From Chlorocebus sabaeus (Eukaryota > Chordata > Mammalia > Primates > Cercopithecidae): DNA of 64,000 nucleotides. Below the pieces are notes generated by a model. The model had not been told where the DNA came from, searched no databases, and saw only the letters and a list, made by a program, of their open reading frames with translations. Position numbers and translations under genes: made by a program. The stretch lies in assembly GCF_047675955.1 (NCBI RefSeq), contig NC_132918.1, positions 86,319,139 through 86,383,138 on the forward strand, in the 5' to 3' direction. Below are positions 56,001-64,000 of this stretch, one piece after another (the stretch's first letter is position 1; the number at the start of each line of letters is the position of its first letter).

Positions 56001-58985
56001 TTTTGCCGTTTAGCCCTCTCTAACCAAGGTGTTGATCGAAGCCTTTCTAGACATTTTGGCATTTCATCAACTTCTTCGCAATATCTTAAGCATTACAGCT
56101 TTACCACTTTTAGCCATGCAGTGCATGCTTTCAGCCTCTCCTATTTTCTCCATTATTTTTCTTTCCTTACAGCAGTTCTCTCAATCTCGTTTTTTATGTT
56201 CTAGTCTTATATTCTTTAGGTGGAAAGGTCTGCTGGCTCAGAGTTGGTGAACACTGTGTGTGTTGGTGTGCGTGTGTCTGCTGAACATCGGAAATCAGTT
56301 TACCTAGGAGTGACTGACTTCTTGAAGTACAGGTAGCGAGCTATTCTGGGAGCAAATCCTTTTTCTTTAGTGAAAGGTACAATTTAATACATTTTTAGAA
56401 ATGTCTGTAAAAGGAGACATACCTAGAAAGCACTCATTTATTTTAGGTTCAGGACACTCCAGTGGCATAATGTGGTAAATTAAGTTAATGGCATACATCC
56501 GGAACTTCAAGGGGGAAAGACGTAAGATTATGTCTGGTACAGTCAGTTAACCCAGTAGTCTAAGAAATTTAAAGCTTATTACATGCACACTAGGCATCTA
56601 AACAGATGGCAGTGTCCATGAGATGTACATATATCTGGCTACAGGGCATACTCACTTTCCCTGTTTTTCAAAATTCCGTAACAGTTTTTGTTTTGGTTGT
56701 TGCTTTTTAATGAGACCCTGGCTGGGTTTCTTTGAGCTAGGAGTTTTGTGTCTTAGTTATCTTGCTTTACCCTCATTTGGATGAAGGTCTAAAGTAGTCA
56801 GCAACTATTCAGTACGTATTTGCATGTGTGAATAAATGAATGAGTGAATTGATGAATACATTATTATTCTCTGTTGGTTTAGGAATCTTACCTCTGGCAT
56901 AATTATTTTGTATTTTTCAGAGTATAAGCTTTTAAAAGGCAGAGATAATACCTTTTAAACCACGTGTATCACTTATCATTTATACCAGCATGAAATTTAT
57001 ACAAACTTGGATATTTTTTCTAATTTTTTATGGGTATGTCTTGTAAATAGAATTCATTCAGCATACATATGTATTACATAGAAAAATTAAGGAAAGTAAT
57101 TTGTTGCTTTCTCTTCTGACTTTGGGGATAATCATTAAGAATAGAATTTTCGTAAAATTTTCTAAATGCTGGTTTGTGTTTTTGATTTTTACTTGAGTAA
57201 GAGGTTTAATTTTTTGTTCTAAGTGCAAAGCAGTATCGCTCAGTTTGGGAGCAGGAAGGAATCTTACATAATTTGCATGTCTGCTGTGTGCCGCGTGTTG
57301 TGTTGAGGGTATTTCCACAATAAAACACATTTTCCGTGGCACATGAACATGATCTTTGCTGTGGTGTGGAATGCATGGAGTTGTTGAAAGAACTTTCTGA
57401 ATTCATATGTGCACCAAAAATGGCTTTCACAGAAGGGAAGAAAATAGTTTATTGCCATATGTAGACTTGCAATACTTTTTTGAATGACCAAGGGAATTTT
57501 CAAATGGATATAACTGTTAATTTGTAAAATACATATTTTTTAAACTAACAGGTACTTAACGGACAGCTCACACGTGGGAAACCATAGTTAATTGGTACTT
57601 TAAAAAGAGATTTCAGAGTAGAAGGCCTTAAAAAACTCTGTTCTAGGCCAACTTCCTTGTTTTCCAGATGAAAATCTGAGGGTCAGGGCGGGCAAGTGAG
57701 CTGTATTAGACCACCGAGGATGAGTAGATAGGAATTGGCACGTTGGGGCCTAGAATTAGAAAAGTTTAGAACTGTGAGTAGTTACTTACACAGCTTATTC
57801 TTCCCTCCTTTTCTTTTTACCTACCTTCTCTTTGCCTTTTCCTCCTTCCCTCTCTTCCCCTTCTTTCTTTTAAATTATTCTGTAGATGCATAAGATTCAT
57901 TTCTGATGTGTTTCATTTATGTGATATGCCATATGTTTAAGATAGTAGAATGAAAATAATAAGACTTTTTCTGAGGATAGTTATTTTAAGGGTAATGTAT
58001 CATATGGATGCTGAGTTAACATAGGTTTAATTAAAATTTTTTACAGCTTTTATTTTTGATTCAGCAAATGAATTGCTGAGTGAACTATAGGAAGTCACAC
58101 TCTTGCCTCACTTTTTTCTACCTGAAAAATCTTGCAAAAGTGCATGTCTTCTCTGGTATGTTCATTCTAAAGAGGCTAATATTGAAAGGTAGAAACTCTA
58201 AAATTAAACGTATTGGAGAAATAAAGTCGTAGGCCATGGTCTTTCCTCAGCCCTTGTTAGGGACATAACAGTTTTTGTTGAGATAAGTGAATTTTTCCTC
58301 AGTGACAAAAAGCATGTGATGCTCTACCATTCATAAAGAAAACAGTTATGGAGACCACTAAACCTAAGCAAATGCTGCTTGAAATCCCGGTTCTCCAAGT
58401 ACAGAAGCATATTTAGAAATGAATCGCTTTGACCCATAGAGGAGAAAACAAACATTAAAATAACTATATTTGCTGTTTCAGAGATAGCCACTGGAAGTGC
58501 CATTGGATTAATGTTTTTAACTGGTGACTCATTTAAAGGGGTCCTGTGCTTCAAAAATGTAAAACCAGGATAACCTAGATCTTAGATAAGACCCACAAAG
58601 GATAATTAGTTTTTATATTTAGAAAGACTTTGGGGATTACTTAGATGTTTGATTCTAGAATGTTCCAGGTGTTTGAATTTAAAAACCAGCACAAGTGTTC
58701 TCAGATATTACTTTTAAAAGGACTGTTAAGCAGAAAACAATCATTATTTCCTTTTGTTATTTTGTTAAAAAAGCATACACACATACATTAAGTGTGTATG
58801 CATATGGTAGTTGTTAGCCTACATTGAGAAAAAGGAAAAAAAAAACAAAAAAAAAAAACAAAGCAGTGGAGACTTTCTAATAAACCAGAACCAATGTATT
58901 ACCAGTCTTGTTTATTTATCAGTGGTTCTTTGCTTTTTCTTTGTCGTTTTAGTCAAGTTCAGTGAATCATTTACATACAGTAAAA
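52856..58985 (+). other. CCDC50: CCDC50 intron 1, proximal 6 kb
   Basis: GC-rich for the first ~500 bases, then ordinary AT-rich intron. No Alu or L1 is visible between 53000 and 58985, unusual against the Alu-dense left half. Simple tracts: T/TG-rich near 53596-53632, a short T run near 55566, and a pyrimidine-rich stretch at 57795-57872. An L2/MIR-like tail (GAATAAATGAATGAGTGAAT) is at about 56830. Short open frames are unsupported. Confidence 0.7.
57795..57872 (+). repeat. Pyrimidine-rich low-complexity tract
   Basis: TTCTTCCCTCCTTTTCTTTT to CCCCTTCTTTCTTTT, almost all C and T over about 75 bases inside CCDC50 intron 1. Confidence 0.8.
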
Positions 58986-58989
58986 ATTC

Positions 58990-59770
58990 CTTCTTTTTTA
59001 GTGTGTAGTTCTGAGTTTTGACAAATGGTATAGTCTTGGAACCACCACAACAATCAAGATACAGAACAGCTCCTAACCCCGAAACTTCTCAACCCCCGTT
59101 TCATGCCCCCACCGGCCACCGATGTGTTTTCTGCCCTTGTAGTTTTGCCTTGTCAAAAATGTTATATAAATAAGATCATATAGTAAGTAGTTTTTTGAGT
59201 CTCCACAAACATACTGTTTATCCATTCACTCATTGAAGAACATTTGAGTTGTTTTCAGTTTTGGTGGGTGTCAGTAAAGTCACTCTCAACATTTGTGTAC
59301 AAATTTTTTTTTTGTATGTGTGTGCGTGTGTATTTGAACATAAGTTTTTGTTTCCCTTGAATGGACTTTCCGGGTTATATGGTGAGTGCATGTTAAAATT
59401 GTCAAACTGTTTTTCAAAATGACTGTACCATTTTGCATTCCCACCAGCAAGCTATGTGAGCTCCAGTTGTTCTGCATCCTTGCTGGCATTTGATATTTTC
59501 AGGGCCCACTTAATTTTTTTTAATTTTAACCATTTTAACAGGTGTGTTATGATATCTTATTGTGGCTTTAATTTGTATTTCCCTAATGACTCATGATGTT
59601 GTGCCTTTTTTCTTGTGCTGATTTGCTTTCTTATATTGTTTGTTGAAGTGTTTGTTTCAAATTTTAACTCATTTTAAAATAGACTGTTTTCTTATTACTG
59701 AATTTGGAGGTTCTTTACATATTCTGGATACAGTTCTTATTAGATATACAGTTTGCCCATGTCCATGGTT
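58990..59770 (-). mobile_element. L1M-type LINE-1 3' end, antisense
   Basis: Reverse old-L1 text: AGTTTTGACAAATGGTATAG, AACCACCACAACAATCAAGA, GTCAAACTGTTTTTCAAAAT, TTGCATTCCCACCAGCAAGC, GTGGCTTTAATTTGTATTTC, CTTATTAGATATACAGTTTG. 5'-truncated and strongly diverged. A TG-rich stretch at 59315-59330 lies inside. Confidence 0.9.
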
Positions 59771-60519
59771 TTAAAAACCTTAATTCAATATCAGAATGAT
59801 ACGGGGGATCTAAACACCTTCCTAGCCCTAGTTGATATTAGCTAAATCTCTTAGAGATGGTTTCAGGAATCTGTAGTTTTTATATACAGACTATGTACTC
59901 AGACTTATGCATTGGCATTTGGAAAATACAGAATGAGTATACTGTGGCCACCTCAATACAGGGATCTTCTCCTAATTTCTTAAGTTTTTGCAGTGACAGC
60001 TCATTTATCTGATAAAGAATGAGCAGTAATCCTCTCTCGTAGTTGGAATTTGTTGCAGGGACCTACAAACTACTGCCACTTGTTTTATATAGCAAGGTAG
60101 TTCAGGGTGGCTTTTATATTTTTTAATGATTCAAAAAAATGTTTTGTGATGTGAAAATTATATGAAATTCAAATTTCAGTGTCTGTAAGTAAGTCTGCTT
60201 ACATACTATAGAGGCAGAGATGAGTAGTTGTAGCAGAGACCACGTGATTGGCAAAGCTTAAATTTTTTGCGACCTGGTACTAGACAGAAAAAAAAAAAAG
60301 GTTTGTTTTGGAACCATTTTCAATGAAACTTTCAAAAAACTTTCTTATTTAACTTTTTTTGGACAGTTCATTTATCAGTATAAACACTGTTTATCATAAC
60401 TTTGCTTTGATATAATGATGCCCTTAGGAATTATTGTTGATTGAACGCTTATGACAGCCTATTTAATTTTTGAAGTGACTTCAAAAAGTACAGACTTAAA
60501 TCATTTTTCTTTCTCTCTC
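59771..60519 (+). other. CCDC50: CCDC50 intron 1, no feature
   Basis: Unassigned intronic DNA with an A12 run near 60289; nothing else seen. Confidence 0.5.
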
Positions 60520-60812
60520 TCTTTTTTTTTTTTGAGACGGTGTCTAGCTCTGTCACCCAGGCTGAAGGGCAGTGGTGTGATCTCTGCTCACAGCAACCTC
60601 CGCCTCCCAGGTCTAGCGATTCTCCTGCCTCAGCCTCCCAAGTAGCTGGGATTACAGGCACCTGCCACTACGCCCAGCTAATTTTTGTATTTTTAGTAGA
60701 GACAGGGTTTCACTGTGTTGGCCAGGCTGGTCTCAAACTCCTGACCTCATGATCCACCCATCTCAGCCTCCCAAAGTGCTGGGATTACAAGCATGAGCCA
60801 CTGCATCCAGCC
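60520..60812 (-). mobile_element. Alu, reverse, in CCDC50 intron 1
   Basis: TTTTTTTTTTTGAGACGGTG to GAGCCACTGCATCCAGCC. It is the only Alu in the 11 kb of intron in view. Confidence 0.95.
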
Positions 60813-62457
60813 TCTTTTTTTAAGAAGAAAAAAATTACACTCCCGGTAAATTTCTGGGGACTTTCAAAATCAAATGTAGGTAGAAATCTTATGTAAAGTA
60901 AGATTATGCCATATGCCAGCTCTGAGTAAGGGTCTGTGGGGCTTTCAGAAGTTCAGGAATATTGAACAGATTCAACCACCTTAAAATGTTTGCTTATTTT
61001 ATTTTATTTTATTTTAGCTTATATTATTGGCCCTGTGTAAAACTTATTACAGATATTTGTGTGAATGAAGTATCATTTCATCTTTTTAAAGACTTGTATC
61101 GGAGGTACCTAGGCTGATTTATCACCAGATTTTTCATCTTGCCTGATGAGCATTTCCAGTCCTGATACAGCTCCTCAGTGACCAAATACCAGGGGAGTCT
61201 CCCCTGGACTTTTTTGGCTTTTGTTTTTCCAATGAGTCATAAAGGCTTAGTCATTTTCCATTAACTTCAGGAGTTTTAACTGCATGTAGTAAAACTGTGA
61301 ATGACTTATAAGGATATCTTTCCCTCTTCACTGCTTCCCCATCAGCAACAAATTCTGTTTTGTTTATTGACTATGGAGGAGTCCATGATTGACTTTAAGT
61401 ACTATATTCACTAATTTTTGAGTAGCATCTTCCCACCAAATACTTTGAAAATATTGGATTTTTCTTTTTATGTTATGAAGGTCTGTGTAAATATAACATG
61501 TAAGAGTTGACAAATACTGTGAAAGACTCTTTTTGTCTAGATGGGAGTCCTGACATAGAAGAAATAGAAAGAGGCTCACTTAATGTTCCACGTTCTTCCC
61601 ATCTGTACATCTTGAGTTTGCCTTAATATCTGGACCAGTAGCTGTTTGGGAAAGGGCTATTCACGCTCAATGACTACATTTATAGATCCCTTTCTGGCTT
61701 TTCCTAGAAAATACTTTCAATTCTGTCAGTGATTGCTGGATTCTAAGTTGACATGTTTGCTTCTGTTGTTTTCCCAGCATTCTCTGGTCAGACCTCATTA
61801 TTTCACATTGGTCTTTGGTGTATCCACAAATCGTTCCTTCTTTTTATAGTTTCTCCATTGAAACTCCATAGAGCTAATCTTTGAAAGATCATTTTGCCTA
61901 TGTGTGTATGTTAAAGGGGACAGACTGTAGGTGGAGACAATGGTTAGGGAGTTTTACTGTGCTAACCCCTGAATTCCAGGAATTTGGTTTCCGTGGCACC
62001 CAAACTCCCCAAAGTAGAATGACTGTTGGGGCTTAAAGGCAGGGTCATCAAATAATTTACAAGCCAAACCTAGATGCTTTGTGAGTAAAAAGGGATGATT
62101 CTAATAATTTCAACAGAATAGGTGTATTTTGGTGACCACCCAAGTGAAGGGGACTTTGCTGAAATACCACAGGAAGTTGGATATGATGACTGAGCGAAGT
62201 CACTGTTACAGAACTTAATGACTATGCAAATGTAAAGTTTTAATTGACTCTTAAAACCCAAAGGGTACCTGTCTCCCATAGACTGTCTTGAGGTTCTTAA
62301 TTTATTTTCTATTTCATAATTGATTACTAAATGAAACATATAATCTGCCCTATAGAATGTAGTCGAAATGATCGGGATTTTGTTTATTCGTATTTAGTAG
62401 TTACAGAGTTTATCAGAATTCTATTTGGATAGCTTTTTCTTGGTTCCCAATTTATAG
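60813..62457 (+). other. CCDC50: CCDC50 intron 1, no feature
   Basis: A short (TTTTA)n run near 60997-61015; otherwise unassigned. Confidence 0.5.
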
Positions 62458-62524
62458 GTTCCTCTATGTATTTCCCAGAAATGTGGGGAACAGATGTTGA
62501 ACCTATTTGTGCAATTGAAGGAAG
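62458..62524 (+). other. Candidate cryptic or alternative exon in CCDC50 intron 1
   Basis: A 67-base segment with exon-like borders: acceptor CTTTTTCTTGG...CAATTTATAG ending at 62457 and donor GGAAG|GTAAGA at 62525. Joined to CCDC50 exon 1 (phase 1) it reads open for its whole length (starting GSSMYFPEMWG), but 67 is not a multiple of three, so including it would shift the frame of the known second exon. It could be a poison or alternative first-intron exon, or chance. No transcript evidence is available. Confidence 0.3.
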
Positions 62525-62814
62525 GTAAGAAATGGACACATTTCTGATTCCTACTACTTGGCATTCATTTACATTTTAAATAGAAGTGTAACAGGCCACC
62601 TTTTTACTCTCTGCATTTCTGTTATGCATCTTTTCAGTAATTGAGCTCCTCCCAGAATTATTTTGCAGTATTTTCTTTAATTTACCAGTACATTAAATAA
62701 TTTATGCAAATTGAAATCTAGCTTAGAGTATAAAATTCAAGTTCAACTGAGTAACTTGTTTGTAAAGGGAAGTACTTTGAACATGGATTTGTAAGATCTG
62801 GTTTCACATCTCTT

Positions 62815-62960
62815 CTTTACTACTTATTAGCTGTAAGAACTCGGAGAAGACAGTATCTCTGAGCTCCAGTTTCGTTATCTGTTCATTGGAGATAATATTT
62901 AATGTGCTTTGGGAATTAACTGCAGAACTGGATATGGAAACATTTTGTAAAGTGCAGGAG
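62815..62960 (-). mobile_element. MIR SINE, antisense
   Basis: ACTACTTATTAGCTGTAAGA, CTCCAGTTTCGTTATCTGTT, GGAGATAATATTTAATG and TTTGTAAAGTGCAG follow the MIR consensus in reverse. Confidence 0.82.
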
Positions 62961-63079
62961 TATACATTTCTTTTGATATTACTGTTCAAGTTGACCTGTA
63001 AATAATTCCACTTTGCTATCTTTCACACCATTGATCCTATGAGCCCTACTAACTGTCTATCTAGAATTTCCTTCTTCAA

Positions 63080-63330
63080 TGTCCACATATTATATCCTAC
63101 TTCTGTCCTACCTCCCAACCCCTGGCCTCGCTCAAATGCTGTTTCTCTGTAAAGTCTCCTGCTTCTTTCCTGGGTATCTCTCCAGCCCTCCCTTAAGTAT
63201 TTACTTCCTTAAGCAACATGTCTTCATGCTGTGTATCAGGCTGCTATTTCTCTCAAGATGAAGCTGATCTCTGACTGATCTCGGTATTTCTTAAAGGTCC
63301 TCACACATAGGAGCTATTCCAGAAAACTTA
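63080..63330 (+). mobile_element. L2-like fragment, sense
   Basis: CTCAAATGCTGTTTCTCTGT, AAAGTCTCCTGCTTCTTTCC and GGTCCTCACACATAGGAGCT are in L2 3'-region order; strongly diverged. Confidence 0.45.
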
Positions 63331-64000
63331 GGAAATATCTGATAATTTGTTCTCAGTGAGCACGCTATTCGAGGTAACCAAATTAATGACATGAGAGTAA
63401 GAGCTATGATCATTTGCATGAATTCCCTGGCATAGGAGTCGAGGACAATAGCAAGTCTTTTGCTTTTTGTTGTGTGAGTTGGTCCAGCTCTCAAATTTCT
63501 GTAGGAAGTTGATTGGTGTTGCGATGGACAACTCCTGAAGTCAGAGTAGTCTCCTTTGGAGGCAACAGTCTTCCTTGTTTAAGGATTAATTTTAGTTCTG
63601 TAAGACCCTGGTAATCTTTGTACACGTTCTGGTAAAGTGATATTGTCATTTTGTTGCTCTTACTAGAGTATTCAGTTAGTTTCTTAGATGGTATTGGGTT
63701 CCATCAGAATTTTTATGTGTACTATTTTCTCTTTTAGATTCATTTTTAGATAAAGGGGGGAAGACTCTTACACAGTTTAAACAAGTCGAACATAGCGTGT
63801 ATTTTTAAAATTCTTGATATAAGGGGAGACAATTGTGAAGAATCTGAAAGTTTTGGGTTGGAAACAATGAATGTACAGATTGCAAACTTGTCTTGGTTTG
63901 TATTGAAAAGGGGAGAGAGCATGAGCAAAAGAATGAACTGAAGCCTTTTTGCTTTGGGGATGATATGTTCAATTTGTACTTATTTTAGAATGGTCTCTTT
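63331..64000 (+). other. CCDC50: CCDC50 intron 1, to window end
   Basis: No exon or repeat recognised. Overlapping minus-strand frames near 63291-63531 are unsupported. Confidence 0.5.

Larger units (their letters stand above)
52400..64000 (+). other. CCDC50: CCDC50 gene body, first exon and part of intron 1
   Basis: The gene starts in the CpG island and runs off the right edge. Only exon 1 is coding in the window. I looked for the second exon, which should complete the split Val codon and encode CRDFAVLEDHTLAHSLQ, and did not see it before 64000. The start of the gene body is approximate because no TSS can be read from sequence alone. Confidence 0.85.

Noticed and set aside
52856..64000. 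Second exon of CCDC50
   Set aside because: Searched for codons of the CRDFAVLEDH segment with an acceptor; not found before the window end.
1..64000. CRISPR arrays, operons, prophage or other prokaryotic systems
   Set aside because: Alu, L1, MIR and spliced vertebrate genes show nuclear primate DNA; the direct repeats seen are microsatellites or target-site duplications.
1..64000. tRNA, rRNA or snRNA genes
   Set aside because: No complete cloverleaf with intact A and B boxes or rRNA/snRNA text was noticed outside SINE copies; a tRNAscan or Rfam run would settle it.

Overview
This is a primate nuclear genomic window, most likely from an Old World monkey (macaque or a relative). Interspersed repeats dominate: about 28 Alu copies on both strands, L1, L2, MIR, MaLR and other LTR elements, and hAT fossils. 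Real coding sequence is a few hundred bases. An AluY at 7281-7588 carries the CCACCTCGCCCGGC and GGCTTGAGC variants that I associate with cercopithecoid AluYR copies. The species call rests on that, plus protein differences from human in the urotensin gene.

Two protein-coding genes can be supported, facing away from each other. At the left edge, on the minus strand, are three coding exons of UTS2B (urotensin-2B precursor): 6739-6741 (ATG) to 6639, 2723-2625 and 1403-1366. Splice sites and phases agree, and together they give the first 80 residues. The last coding exon, with the cyclic mature peptide, lies left of base 1. At 52.3-53.0 kb is a CpG island with the first exon of CCDC50 (Ymer) on the plus strand (ATG at 52807, donor at 52856). 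Everything from 52856 to 64000 is CCDC50 intron 1.

Layout: 1-6.8 kb UTS2B exons and introns; 7-9.6 kb AluY and an odd inverted Alu pair; 9.7-14.7 kb a long old L1 (+); 15.7-18.2 kb an L1 on minus; 19.5-22.2 kb L2 remains; 22.66-25.68 kb a two-LTR MaLR provirus; 26.3-27.7 kb two ERV LTRs; 29.0-30.7 kb a 5'-truncated L1 (-); 31-42 kb Alu-rich DNA with several broken LTRs and a DNA transposon; 43-51 kb L2, MLT1 and THE1 remnants; 52.3-53.0 kb the CCDC50 promoter; then an intron with few repeats.

I found no undescribed system. The most unusual items are two small local rearrangements that look like template switching (an inverted Alu fragment carrying an inverted copy of the Alu's own target-site duplication, and a duplication-inversion-duplication inside an L1), and changes around the UTS2B signal-peptide cleavage site. 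Most long open frames are antisense or sense Alu, L1 or simple-repeat translations and are left out. Repeat boundaries were placed by eye and may be off by several bases.
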